NCBI RefSeq assembly: GCF_018294505.1
Contig: NC_057809.1
Coordinates: forward strand, 139,846,979 to 139,910,978
DNA: 64,000 bases
Origin: Triticum aestivum
Lineage: Eukaryota > Streptophyta > Magnoliopsida > Poales > Poaceae
Direction: 5' to 3'
Below the pieces are notes generated by a model. The model saw only the letters and a list, made by a program, of their open reading frames with translations, was not told the DNA's origin and did not search any database. A program made the position numbers and the translations under genes. Each line of letters starts with the position of its first letter. Position 1 is the stretch's first letter. Positions 32,881-45,453 of the stretch are shown here, in pieces.

Positions 32881-34394
32881 TGATAACCCACAAGTATAGG
32901 GGATCAATTGTAGCCTCTTCCGATAAGTAAGAGTGTCGAACCCACCAAGGAGCTAAAGGTAGAACAAATATTCCCTCAAGTTCTATCGACCACCGATACA
33001 ACTCTACGCACGCTTAATGTTCGCTTTACCAAGAACAAGTATGAAACTAGAAGTATTATGTAGGTGTTTTTGGATAGGTTTGCAAGATAATAAAAAGCAA
33101 GTAAATAAGAAGTAGGGTCTTTTTAGATAAAGCACAACTAAGTTATTTTTAGTAAAGAGCTTTTTGTTACGAGAAAGTTATTTGTCCCTAGGCTATCGAT
33201 AACTAGACCGGTAATCATTATTGCAATTTTATTTGAGGGAGAGGCATAAGCTAACATAATTTCTCTACTTGGATCATATGCACTTATGATTGGAACTCTA
33301 GCAAGCATCCGCAACTACTGAAGATTATTAAGGTAAAACCCAACCATAGCATTAAAGTATCAAGTCCTCTTTATCCCATACGCAAACAACCTACTTACTC
33401 GGGTCTGTGCTTCTGTCACTCACGCCACCCACCATAAGCAAATCATGAACATATTACAAACCCTACAGCAGGAATCCCTCACGCTTGCGCGACATGGAGA
33501 GCACCATAGGACAGAACCAATAATAAAACATGTAACTCAAACCAATCACGATCATCAAATAACCCATAGGACAAGACGGATCTACTCAAACATCATAGGA
33601 TAGCCATACATCATTGAGAAATAATATATAGCATTGAGCACCATGTTTAAGTAGATATTGCAGTGGGTAAGAGAGAGGTTACACCGCTGCATAGAGGGGG
33701 GAAGAGTTGGTGATGATGGCAGTGAAGTTGTCGGTGAAGATTGCGGTGATGTTGATGGCCCCCGGTGGCACTCCGGCGCCACCGGAAGCGAGGGGGAGAG
33801 AGCCCCCTCCTTCTTCTTCTTCCTTGACCTCCTCCCTAGATGGGAGAAGGGTTTCCCCTCTGGTCCTTGGTCTCCATGGCATGGGAGGGGCGAGAGACCC
33901 TCCGAGATTGGATCTGTCTCTCTATCTCTGCGTTCTCAGATTCTACCCTTTCACCGTTTCTTAAATTCCCGGAGATCCGTAACTCCGATTGGGCTGAAAT
34001 TTTAACACGATCTCTATCCAGATATTATCTTTCTTGCGGCGAAAGAAGGGCACCAACCACCTTACGAGGTGGCCATGATGGTCAGGGGCGCGCCCAGGGG
34101 GTGGGGCGCGCCCCCTGCCTCGTGCCTCCCTCGGGCAGCGTCTCGCGTGGATTTTTCTTCCCAAAAATCATATATATTCCAAGAAATATCTCCTTCAGTT
34201 TTTATCCCGTTTGGACTCTATTTGATATGGATATTCTGCAAAACAAAAAACATGCAACAAACAGGAACTGACACTGGGCACTGGATCAATATGTTAGTCC
34301 CAAAAATAGTATAGAAAGTTGCCAAAAGTATATGAAAGTTGAATAATATTGGCATGGAACAATAAAAAATTATAGATACGACAGAGACGTATCA
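32881..34394 (-). repeat. Gypsy A 3' LTR
   Basis: 1514 bp. It contains the GGGCGCGCCC...GGGGCGCGCCCC motif near 34086-34114. Frames at 33658-34271 are chance frames. Confidence 0.85.
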
Positions 34395-34410
34395 GCATCC
34401 CCAAGCTTAA
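34395..34410 (-). other. Gypsy A polypurine tract
   Basis: The minus strand reads TTAAGCTTGGGGATGC directly before the LTR start TGATACG. Confidence 0.55.
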
Positions 34411-37287
34411 TTCCTGCTCGTCCTCGAGTAGGTAAATGATAAAAAAGATAATTTTTGATGTGGAATGCTACCTAGCATAATCTTGATCACATAATCTAAT
34501 CATGGCATGAATATTAAGACACGAGTGATTCAAAGCAATAGTCTATCATTTGATATAAAAACAATAATACTTCAAGTCTACTAATAAAGCAATCATGTCT
34601 TTCCAAAATAACATGGCCAAAGAAAGTTATCCCTATAAAATCATATAGTCTGGCTATGCTCCATCTTCACCACACAAAATATTCACATCATGCACAACCC
34701 CGATGACAAGCCAAGCAATTGTTTCATAGTTTTGACGTTCTCAAACCTTTTAAACTTTCACGCAATACATGAGCGTGAGCCATGGACATAGCACTATAGG
34801 TGGAATAGAATGGTGGTTGTGGAGAAGACAAAAAGGAGAAGATAGTCTCACATCAACTAGGCGTATCAACGGGCTATGGAGATGCCCATCAATAGATATC
34901 AATGTGAGTGAGTAGGGATTGCCATGCAATGGATGCACTAAGAGCTATAAGTGTATGAAAGCTCAAACTGAAACTAAGTGGGTGTGCATCCAACTTGCTT
35001 GCTCATGAAGACCTAGGGCAATTTGAGGAAGCCCATCATTGGAATATACAAGCCAAGTTCTATAATGAAAATTCCCACTAGTATATGAAAGTGATAACTC
35101 AAGAGTCTCTCTATATGAAGAACATGGTGCTTCTCTGAAGCACAAGTATCGTAAAAGGATAGTAACATTGTCCCTTCTCTCTTTTTCTCTCTTTTTTTCT
35201 TTTTTTCTTTTTTTGGTGGGCTTCTTTGGCCTCTTATATTTTTTGTGGGCTTCTTTGGCCTCTTTTATTTATTTTTGTAAAGTCCGGAGACTCATCCCGA
35301 CTTGTGGGGGAATCATAGTCTCCATCATCCTTTCCTCACTGGGACAATGCTCTAATAATGATGATCATCACACTTTTATTTACTTACAACTCAATATTAC
35401 AACTCGATGCTAGAACAAAGGTATGACTCTATATGAATGCTTCCGGCGGTGTACCGGGATGTGTAATGATCTAGCATAGTAATGACATCAAAAAATGGAC
35501 AAGCCATGAAAACATCATGCTAGCTATCTTACGATCATGCAAAGCAATATGACAATAAATGCTCAAGTCATGTATGTGATGATGATGGAAGTTGCATGGC
35601 AATATATCTCGGAATGGCTATGGAAATGCCATAATAGGTAGGTATGGTGGTTGTTTTGAGGAAGGTATATGGTGGGTTTAAGGTACCGACGAAAGTTGCG
35701 CGATACTAGAGAGGCTAGCAATGGTGGAAGGGTGAGAGTGCGTATAATCCATGGACTCAAAATTAGTCATAAAGAACTCACATACTTATTGCAAAAATTT
35801 ATTAGTCATTGAAACAAAGTAATACGCACATGCTCCTAGGGGGATAGATTGGTAGGAAAATACCATCGCTTGTCCCCGACCGCCACTCATAAGGAAGACA
35901 ATCAATAAATAAATCATGCTCCGACTTCATCACATAACGGTTCACCATACGTGCATGCTACGGGAATCGCAAGCTCCAACACAAGTATTTCTACAATCCA
36001 CAACTACCCACTGGCATGACTCTAATATCACCATCTTTATATCGCAAAACTATTGCAAGGAATCAAACATATCATATTCAGTGATCTACAAGTTTTATGC
36101 AGGATTTTATGACTAACCATGTGAATGAACAATTCCTGTCATCTCTCTAAATAGATATAAGTGAAGCAAGAGAGTTTAGTTCTTTCTACAAAAGATATGC
36201 CCACGCTCTAACAAATATAAGTGAAGCAAAAGAGCATTCTACAAATGGCGGTTTTCTATGTAAAGAGAAACAGGCTATCCAAACTTCAAATGATATAAGT
36301 GAAGCTCATGAAGCATTCTATAAAGCCATACTCAAAAGATATAAGTGAAGTGCATAGAGCATTATATAAATCAACCAAGGACTATCTCACACTAGCATGG
36401 TGCATAAAAGAAAAATGAAAACTAAATGCAAAAGACGCTCCAAGATTGCACATATCGCATGAACAAAACGAATCCAAAAACATACCGATACTTGTTGAAG
36501 AAAGAGGGGATGCCTTCCGGGGCATCCCCAAGCTTAGACGCTTGAGTCTCCTTGATTATTTACTTGGGGTGCCTCGGGCATCTCCAAGATTGAGCTCTTG
36601 CCTCTCTTCCTTCTTCTCATATCGAGACCTTCTCGATCATCGAACACTTCATCCACACAAAACTTCAACAGAAAACTCGGTAAGATCCGTTAGTATAATA
36701 AAGCAAATCACTACTCTAAGTACTGTTGCAAACCAATTCATATTTTGTTTTTGCATTATAGCTACTGTAATATAACTTTTCCATGGCTTAACCCACTGAT
36801 ATAAATTGATAGTTTCATCAAAACAAGCAAACTATGCATCAAAAACAGAATCTGTCAAAAACAGAACAGTCTGTAGCAATCTGAACATTCACCATACTTC
36901 TGATACTTGAAACTTTTTGCCAAAATTAGGAAAAATAAACAATTTGTATATAAAGACAGTGCAAAAAGAATCAGAACCATTTGACATTCCAGTCAAAAAA
37001 TGTAAAATCATGCACTACAGACAAAGTTTCTGTCCTGCACCATACAAACCAACAAGCAAAGTAAACATCCTAAAGGCAAACCTTGGCACATTATTTTTAT
37101 AATACAATGGAATTGTACAAGGGGATAATTATTTTTTTTGAAAATTTTCTGTAATCAAGATTCACAAAGTTTCTGTGAGCATGAACAAAGTTCAAGGCTA
37201 GCTCCCACTTCAACAATGCTTGTCTTTCTCACTTTCGCTTTCCATTTTGAAAAGTTTCGAGTTCCCCTCTTTTTTTGTTTTTAAACT
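34411..37287. other. Gypsy A non-coding interior
   Basis: No domain recognisable on either strand. It contains a T-rich tract near 35170-35275 with a duplicated GTGGGCTTCTTTGGCCTCTT, and the GATATAAGTGAAG repeats. Confidence 0.55.
36154..36380. repeat. GATATAAGTGAAG degenerate repeat, four units
   Basis: Units begin near 36154, 36213, 36292 and 36339. Each carries (G)ATATAAGTGAAG, in three cases followed by an AGAGCATT(C)TA- or GAAGCATTCTA-like segment. Confidence 0.7.
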
Positions 37288-37296
37288 ATATAAAAG
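37288..37296. repeat. MITE TSD, left (ATATAAAAG)
   Basis: Identical 9-mer at 37623-37631. Confidence 0.88.
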
Positions 37297-37622
37297 GGGA
37301 AAACTTTGTTTTTGCCACTCTAGCTTTTGACCACTTTGCTTATGCCACTCTAGAATTTGACATTTCACTTTTTCCACTCTTAGTTTTGACAATACATCAC
37401 AATTGCCATTCCGTGGCAAAAGCAATAATTTTAGAGTGGCAATTGCGACACATTGTCAAAATCTAGAGTGGCAAAAGTGAAATGAAAAGTTATTGCTTTT
37501 GCCACTGAATGGCATTTCTGATGTATTATCAAAAACTAAGAGTGGCAAAAGTGATATGTCAAAATCTAGAGTGGCATAAGCAAAATAGGCAAAAGCTAGA
37601 ATGGCAAAAACAAAGTTTTCCC
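37297..37622. mobile_element. Mutator-type MITE within Gypsy A
   Basis: 326 bp. Starts GGGAAAACTTTGTTTTTGCC and ends as its inverse (GGCAAAAACAAAGTTTTCCC). The inverse relation, with repeated GCCACTCTAG/CTAGAGTGGC blocks, continues through most of the length, so the element is a long imperfect hairpin. The perfect 9-bp target duplication is typical of the Mutator superfamily. Non-coding. Confidence 0.85.
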
Positions 37623-37721
37623 ATATAAAAGCACACATCAGAAATAAATTACTCTCTAAAACTTCCGGGTTGTCTCCCTGGCAGCGCTTTCTTTAAAGCC
37701 ATTAAGCTAGGCATATAGTGC

Positions 37722-39065
37722 TCAAGGAATGAATCTACCCGGATCCCAAGGTATATCAAAGCCAATTTTAATTAACAGTGATTTGTAATTTAGTAGTGAG
37801 CACAAGGCAACATATATCATGCAACAACGAAGTCTAACTCTCTTCCTATGCATCGGCATGTCATAAAAGAACAATTCATGCACATCAAGTAAAGGCCAAT
37901 ACATAGCATAAGCAGTTTCTTGCAATTCTATCGTGTTGGAAACATAAAGAGGCGGAGATGTAGTTCCTCTCTCATAATAATTGCAAGTAGGAGCAGCAAG
38001 CACATACATATTATAGTCATCAAAATCATCATGTGTAACAGTAAAAGGCAACCCATCAATATAATCCTTAATAAGCACAAACTTCTCCGATATAGTGTAG
38101 TTTCAAGAATTCAAAAAGATAATAGGACTATCATGTGTGGGTGCAATAGCAAAAAATTTATGTTTAACATAAGGAACTATAGCAAGTTCATCTCCATAAG
38201 CATCATTCATATTGGCATCATGGCCACAAGCATAGCAAGCATCATCAAAAAGGGATATTTCAAGAGAATCAACGGGATCATAACAATCATCATAGCATTC
38301 ATCCTTCTGTAAGCACGAAGGGAAATTAAACAATGTATGAGTTGAAGAGTTACTCTCATTAGACGCTGGGCACGGGTAGCTAATCAGCTCTTCCTCCTTT
38401 TATTCTTCGCTCTCCTCATCATCTTTTTCATCCAATGAGCTCACAGTTTCATCAATTTCTTCTTCCATAGATTCCTGCAAAATATTAGTCTCTTTTAGGA
38501 CAGCGGAGACTTTCTCAATAAACGCATCAATATCGGAATTGTATTCATAATTCTCATAACAATATTTAAGGATAGCTAAATTTTCAGGTATGTAGACAAC
38601 AACATAAAGATTTTCATATTCTTTGAACATAGATTCAATTTCATAAGCACCCATAAAACCAACAAATTCTTCTATTTGTTCCACAGCATAGTAGTCATAT
38701 ATACCTCTAGCATAAGAAGCCAAAGTTTCATTATCATTAAGTTTGCATAAAAAGGGAAGGTGTGGAGCCTTCATCCTAGAGCAACAAGTATAATCATATC
38801 TCAAGCATAGTTGCCTAGCATACCATTTCAACATATAAATTTGATCCCATAATAGTTTCCCTTTTTGGGTCAAGCGATAATCCCTAAAGTATTCACGTTG
38901 ATCCAACGTGTCTCCCATTACCAAATTGAATGGGGTTTTCTCTGGATTATCAAAGTAGTACATAATATCTGTCACATAACGAGCATTGAGGGTTTTAGGA
39001 GGTTCCTCATCTCCATGAGCAGCAAGTACACCTAATTTTTTTGGTATTTCGCATTCCATATCCAT
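37722..39065 (-). pseudogene. Gypsy A ORF, 448 codons with two in-frame stops
   Basis: One continuous phase from an ATG at 39063-39065: MDMECEIPKKLGVLAAHGDE, LNARYVTDIMYYFDNPEKTP, then CLRYDYTCCSR, and an acidic stretch ending SSLDEKDDEESEE at TAA (38400-38402). The same phase continues KEEELISYPCPASNESNSST to TGA (38103-38105) and on through NYTISEKF, HDDFDDYNMYVLA and AMYWPLLDVHELFFYDMPMH. Because the phase never changes, two point mutations are the simplest explanation. No known enzymatic motif is visible. The first part is gag-position by location (next to the primer site), and similar proteins occur in wheat Gypsy elements to my recollection. Function unknown. Confidence 0.7.
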
Positions 39066-39160
39066 AACTAAAGATAAAGAACAACTAAGAACAACAAATA
39101 AAAATTACTTAGTGATAAAGCAAACAAGCACACACGAGAATATTCACCCCATGCTATTGC

Positions 39161-39178
39161 TCCCCGGCAACGGCGCCA
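39161..39178 (-). other. Gypsy A primer-binding site
   Basis: The minus strand reads TGGCGCCGTTGCCGGGGA, the common grass Gypsy primer site, 11 bases from the LTR. Confidence 0.85.
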
Positions 39179-39189
39179 GAAAAAGGTCT

Positions 39190-40696
39190 TGATAACCCAC
39201 AAGTATAGGGGATCAATTGTAGCCTCTTTCGATAAGTAAGAGTGTCGAAACCAACGAGGAGCTAAAGGTAGAACAAATATTCCCTCAAGTTCTATCGACC
39301 ACCAATACAACTCTATGCACGCTTAACGTTCGCTTTACCTAGAACAAGTATGAAACTAGAAGTATTATGTAGGTGTTTTTGGATACGTTTGCAAGATAAT
39401 AAAAAGCAAGTAAATAAGAAGTAGGGGCTGTTTAGATAAAGACACAACTAAGTTAGTTTTAGTAAAGAGCTTTTTGTTACGAGAAAGTTATTTGTCCCTA
39501 GGCTATCGATAACTAGTCCAGTAATCATTATTGCAATTTTATTTGAGGGAGAAGCATAAGCTAACATACTTTCTCTACTTGGATCATATGCACTTATGAT
39601 TGGAACTCTAGCAAGCATCCGCAACTACTAAAGATCATTAATGTAAAACCCAACCATAGCATTAAAGTATCAAGTCCTCTTTATCCCATACACAAACAAC
39701 CTACTTACTCGGGTCTTTGCTTCTATCACTCACGCCACCCACCATAAGCAAATCATGAACATATTGCAAACCCTACAGCGGGAATCCCTCACGCTTGCGC
39801 GACATGGAGAGCACCATAGGACAGCACCAATAATAAAACATGCAACTCAAACCAATCACGATCATCAAATAACCCATAGGACAAGACGGATCTACTCAAA
39901 CATCATAGGATAGCCATACATCATTGGAAAATAATATATAGCGTTGAGCACCATGTTTAAGTAGATATTACAGCGGGTAAGAGAGAGGTTACACCACTGC
40001 ATAGAGGGGGGAAGAGTTGGTGATGATGGCGGTGAAGTTGTTGGTGAAGATTGCGGTGATGTTGATGGCCCCCGGTGGCACTCCGGCGCCACCGGAAGCG
40101 AGGGGGAGAGAGCCCCCCTCCTTCTTCTTCTTCCCTGACCTCCTCCATAGATGGTAGAAGGGTTTCCCCTCTGTTCCTTGGTCTCCATGGCATGGGAGGG
40201 GCGAGAGCCCCTCCGAGATTTGATCTGTCTCTCTGTCTCTCTCTGTTTATGCGTTCTCAGATTCTACCCTTTCACCGTTTCTTAAATTCTCGGAGATCTG
40301 TAACTCCGATTGGGAGGAAATTTTAACACGATCTCTATCCAGATATTAGCTTTCTTGCGGCGAAAGAAGGGCACCAACCGCCTTGCGTGGTGGCCACGAG
40401 GGTCAGTGGCGCGCCCCCCTGCCTCGTGCCTCCCTTGGGCACCGTCTCGCGTGGATTTTTCTTCCCAAAAATCATATATATTCCAAAAAAATCTCCTTAG
40501 ATTTTATCCCGTTTGGACTCCGTTTGATATGGACATTCTGTGAAACAAAAAACATGCAACAAACAGGAACTGGCACTGGGCACTGGATCAATATGTTAGT
40601 CCCAAAAATAGTATCAAAAGTTGGCAAAAGTATATGAAAATTGAATAATATTGGCATAGAACAATCAAAAATTATAGATACGACGGAGACGTATCA
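39190..40696 (-). repeat. Gypsy A 5' LTR
   Basis: 1507 bp, collinear with 32881-34394. Followed by the GCAGC TSD at 40697-40701. Confidence 0.88.
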
Positions 40697-41997
40697 GCAG
40701 CTGGAGGGAGTTGTCGCGCACATTGTAATTTCGGGATAGCAAGGCGCGGGTTGTGAAGGCGCCAGTTTTGGCAGCACGATATGTGAATTTTCGGGATATA
40801 ACAAGGCGCGGGTTGAATTTCAGGGACAAGCCTAATGTGTAATATTGTACTACTTGTACATACCAAATCAATTCGCACGCCCTTAACGGAAAAAACCAAA
40901 AAAATAAAACTATTCATACCACACAAAGAGAGAGTCTTGTCCCGTTTTACTATATAGATGTTGTTCAAAGCTATGAATGCATGTTATGTCCAATTAAAAT
41001 TTTTCGCTGGCTGTATAATGCATGTAACCTACTCATACCAACATTTTAGTGCATTCCAAATGTCTATACTACCGCTGCAATTCGAACTAAATTTGAATTC
41101 GTTTCTCTATTTCAATAAGAATCTACAATCATGATTGTTGCCAACTTCAACCATCATTCGTGTATTACCTTAACAACACACCACATGATTACTATAGAGA
41201 TAGATATGAACTATGTGTACTATATGAACTCGAATTCTATTTTTTTGAATACACTTGATGTTGATTCCAAATAATAGTACATTTGATGTACTAACTATAT
41301 ATTCATAATCTAAACCGTGTTCCATACATACACCATGTTTATCACACAAAGTATAGTGCCCCGCCCCCTACATTATGACAAGTATTTAGCCCTGAGCTGC
41401 AAAAGCCACACATTAGCCCAAATTATAATCAATGTTCTACATTATGATATCTTCAAGTATCCGTATCCACTTTTTTTATAATGAATTATGATCTTTGTTC
41501 GTCTTTTACACCTTCACGATCCTTTTCTCTTTGTATCTAGCTAGCGCTAACTTTCTATTGTGCATGCATATGCCCGCCCCCCTCTCACCCTCCCTCAGCA
41601 TCCTCCATCGCGCACGTTCGTTATTTCTCTCTAGGTCGTTCACCCGCGGTGTGTGTAGGCCCCCGGCTCCTTCTTTCCGGCACACATCGGTCAATATACC
41701 TCTCTAACCAAGTGTGCCTACCACAAACACATACTTCCCCTCTTCTCTTCTCACCGTACATGCCCCTATGTCCAATACGGTTCCACGCAGGTGCACACTC
41801 CCGCCCTTCTTTTCATCAATCTCATACTCACACACTCCTCCCCCCTCGACATGGTAGGCCTCTCGCACCATCTCCTAGTCGCACCCCTCTTCCCCTGTCT
41901 GTCTCTCTGGACCTTATTTGCTTCTAACACAAGCATGCATGTATATGTACCGATCTCCCTACATATAGCCAGGTCGACTATAATTCGTTTTCCCCAC
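40697..41997. other. Probable CACTA continuation; no gene
   Basis: After the GCAGC TSD the sequence has two AAGGCGCGGGTTG segments (40741, 40803), then AT-rich DNA, then from about 41560 a C/T-rich tract whose parts resemble 60380-60690. No coding signal. Confidence 0.4.
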
Positions 41998-43417
41998 TGA
42001 TAACCCAAAAGTATAGGGGATCGCAACAGCTTTCGATGGTAGAGTATTCAACCCAAATTTATTGATTTGACACAAGAGGAGCCAAAGAATATTCTCAAGT
42101 ATTAGCAGCTGAGTTGTCAATTCAACCACACCTGGAAACTTAGTATCTACAGCAAAGTGTTCAGTAGCAAACTAATATGATAGTGGTGGTAGTGGCAACA
42201 AAAGTAAAGGCAGCAAAAGTAATGTTTTTGGTATTTTGTAGTGATTGTAACAGTAGCAGCAGAAAAGTAAATAAGCGAGAACCAGTATATGGAAAACTCG
42301 TAGGCACCGGATCAGCAATGGATAATTATGCCGGATGCGGTTCATCATGTAACAGTCATAACATAGGATGACACAGAACTAGCTCCAATTCATCAATGTA
42401 ATGTAGGCATGTATTCCGTATATAGTCATACGTGCTTATGGAAAAGAACTTGCATGATATCTTTTGTCCTACCCTCCCGTGGCAGCGGGGTCCTATTGGA
42501 AACTAAGGGATATTAAGGCCTCCTTTTAATAGAGAACCGGAACAAAGCATTATCACATAGGGAATACATGAACTACTCAAACTATGGTTATCACCGGGAG
42601 TGGTCCCAATTATTGTCACTTCGGGGTTGCCGGAACATAACACATAGTAGGTGACTATAGACTTGCAAGATAGGATCAAGAACTCACATATATTCATGAA
42701 AACATAATAGGTTCAGATCTGAAATCATGGCACTCGGGCCCTAGTGACAAGCATTAAGCATAGCAAAGTCATAGCAACATCAATCTCAGAACATAATGGA
42801 TACTAGGGATCAAACCCTAACAAAACTAACTCGATTACATGATAAATCTCATCCAACCCATCACCGTCCAGCAAGCCTACGATGCAATTACTCACGCACG
42901 GCGGTGAGCATCATGAAATTGGTGATGGAGGATGGTTGATGATGACGACAGCGACGAATCCCCCTCTCCGGAGCCTCGAACGGACTCCAGATCAGCCCTC
43001 CCGAGAGGTTTTAGGGCTTGGCGGCGGCTCCGTATCGTAAAACGCGATGATTTCTTCTCTCTGATTTTTTCTCTCCGAAAGCAAATATATAGAGTTGGAG
43101 TTGGCGTCGGAGGGCATCCAGGGGGCCCACGAGGTAGGGAGGCGCGCCCTAGGGGGGGGGCACTCCCCCACCCTCATGAGAAGGGTGTGGGCCCCCTGGT
43201 CTTCATCTTTGGTGAGGATTTTTTATTGTTTTTTCTAAGATGTTCCGTGGAGTTTCAGGTCATTCCGAGAATATTTGTTTTCTGCACATAAAACAACACC
43301 ATGACAATTCTGCTGAAAACAGCATCAGTCCGGGTTAGTTCCATTCAAATCATACAAGTTAGAGTCCAAAACAAGGGCAAAAGTGTTTGGAAAAGTAGAT
43401 ACGACGGAGACGTATCA
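41998..43417 (-). repeat. Gypsy B 3' LTR
   Basis: 1420 bp, starts TGATAACCCAAAAG, ends GACGTATCA. Minus-strand TATA-like CTATATATTT at 43083-43092. Contains the GGCGCGCC block near 43141. Confidence 0.88.
43083..43092 (-). promoter_or_regulatory. TATA-like box in Gypsy B LTR
   Basis: CTATATATTT on the minus strand, conserved in the other LTR near 60000. Confidence 0.45.
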
Positions 43418-43433
43418 ACTCCCCCAAGCTTAA
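43418..43433 (-). other. Gypsy B polypurine tract
   Basis: The minus strand reads TTTAAGCTTGGGGGAG, then T, immediately before the LTR. A near copy (TAAGCTTGGGGGA) lies at 45421-45433. Confidence 0.6.
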
Positions 43434-45453
43434 ACCCTTGCTTGTCCTCAAGCAATTCAGTTGACAAACTGAAATAAAGAAAGAAAAACTTTTACAAAAT
43501 CTATTTGCTCTTGTTGTTGTAACTATGTCAAGCCAGTATTCAAGTTTTCAGCATAGATCATAACTAACCACACTTGCAATAATTCTCAGGTCTCATCATT
43601 ACTCATATCAATAGCATAATCAACTAGCAAGTCATAATAATAAATCTCGGATGACAACACTTTCTCAAAACAATCATAATATGATATAACAAGATGGTAT
43701 CTCGCTAGCCCTTTCTGAGACCGTAAAACATAAATGCAGAGCACCTTTAAAGATAAAGGACTAACTAGACATTGTAATTCATGGTAAAAGAGATCCAATC
43801 ATAGTCATACCCAATATAAATTAACAGTGATGAATGCAAATAACGGCTGTGCTCTCCAGCTAGTGCTTTTTAATAAGAGGGTGATGACTCAACATAAAAG
43901 TAAATGGATAGGCCCTTCATAGAGGGAAGCAGGGATTTGTAGAGGTGCCAGAGCTCGGTTTTGAAATAGAGATAAATTGTATTTTGAGCGGTATACTTTC
44001 ATTGTCAACGTAACAACTAAGAGATGGTGATATCTTCCATGCTAAACACATTATAGGCTGTTCCCAAATAGAATGGTAAAGTTTATACTCCCCCTCCACC
44101 AACAAGCATCAATCCATGGCTTTCTCGAAACAACGAGTGCCTCCAACATACATCAGGTCCCTGGGGGAGTTTTGTTTGCAATTAATTTTGATTTAGTTTG
44201 CATAAAGCATGGGACTGGGCATCCCAGTGACCAGCCATCTTCTCGTGAGTGAGGAGCGGAGTCCACTCCTCTTGAGAATAACCCGCCTAACATGGAAGAT
44301 AAGGACAAGCTTGGTTGATACATGAGCTATTCGAGCATACAAAACAGAATGTTTATTTGAAGGTTTAGAGTTTGGCACATACAAATTTACTTGGAACGGC
44401 AGGTAGATACCGCATATAGGAAGGTATGGTGGACTCATCTGGAATAACTTTGGGGTTTAAGAGATTGGATGCACAAGCAGTATTCCCGCTTAGTACAAGT
44501 GAGGGCTAGCAAAAGACTGAGAAGCGACCAACTAGAGAGCGACAACAACCATGTACATGCATTAAAATTAATAAACATTGGATGCAAGCATGAGTAGGAT
44601 ATAATCCACCATGAACATAAATATCGTGAAGGCTATGTTGATTTGTTTCAACTACATGCGTGAACATGTGCCAAGTCAAGTCACTTAAATCATTCGAAGG
44701 AGGATACCACCCCATCATACCACATCATAATCATCTCAATAGCATGTTGGCACACAAGGTAAACCATTATAACTCATAACTAATCAAGCATGGCACAAGC
44801 AACTACGATCTCTAATTGTCATTGCAAACATGTTTATTCATAATAAGCTGAATCAAGAACGAGGGACTTATCATATTTACAAAAACAAAAGAGGTCGAGT
44901 TCATACCAGCTTTTCTCATCTCATTCAGTCCATCATATATCATCATAATTGCCTTTCACTTGCACAACCGAACGTTGTGAATAATAATAAGAGTGTACGT
45001 GCATTGGACTAAGCTGGAATCTGCGAGCATTCAATAAACAGGAGAAGACAAGGCAATATGGGCTCTTGGTTAAATCAACAATAATGCATATAAGAGCCAC
45101 TTCAACAATTTAATTATGGTCTTCTCCTACTGACCCCCTAAGAAAAGAAAAGAATTAAAACTATTTACACGGGAAAGCTCTCAACAAGCAAAATAAGAAC
45201 GGGAAATATTTTTGGGTTTTATTTTTAATTATTACTACTACAGCAGAAAAATAAACTACTACTAATTTTTTGGTTTTTCTTAAGGTCTAGCAAACACACA
45301 AGAAGAAAACAGGAAAAAGAAAATAAACTAGCATGGATAATACAGTGAAAAAGTATGAGCACCGACATCTAGTAATGAGTGTGTGTGAACATAAATGTAA
45401 TGTCGGTGAGAAGTACGTACTCCCCCAAGCTTAGGCTTTTGGCCTAAGTTGGT
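43434..45453. other. Gypsy B non-coding 3' interior
   Basis: No domain in any frame. AT-rich, with the second polypurine-like tract at its right end. Confidence 0.5.

Larger units (their letters stand above)
32881..40696 (-). mobile_element. Gypsy A, non-autonomous LTR retrotransposon
   Basis: 7.8 kb, minus strand, flanked by GCAGC duplications. LTRs at 32881-34394 and 39190-40696 start TGATAACCCACAAG and end GACGTATCA on the plus strand. The interior has a primer site next to 39190, one degenerate ORF (39065-37722), a MITE and long non-coding stretches. I found no protease, integrase or reverse transcriptase motifs. LTR copies differ at many scattered sites, so this insertion is older than the Copia at 51247. 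Confidence 0.85.
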
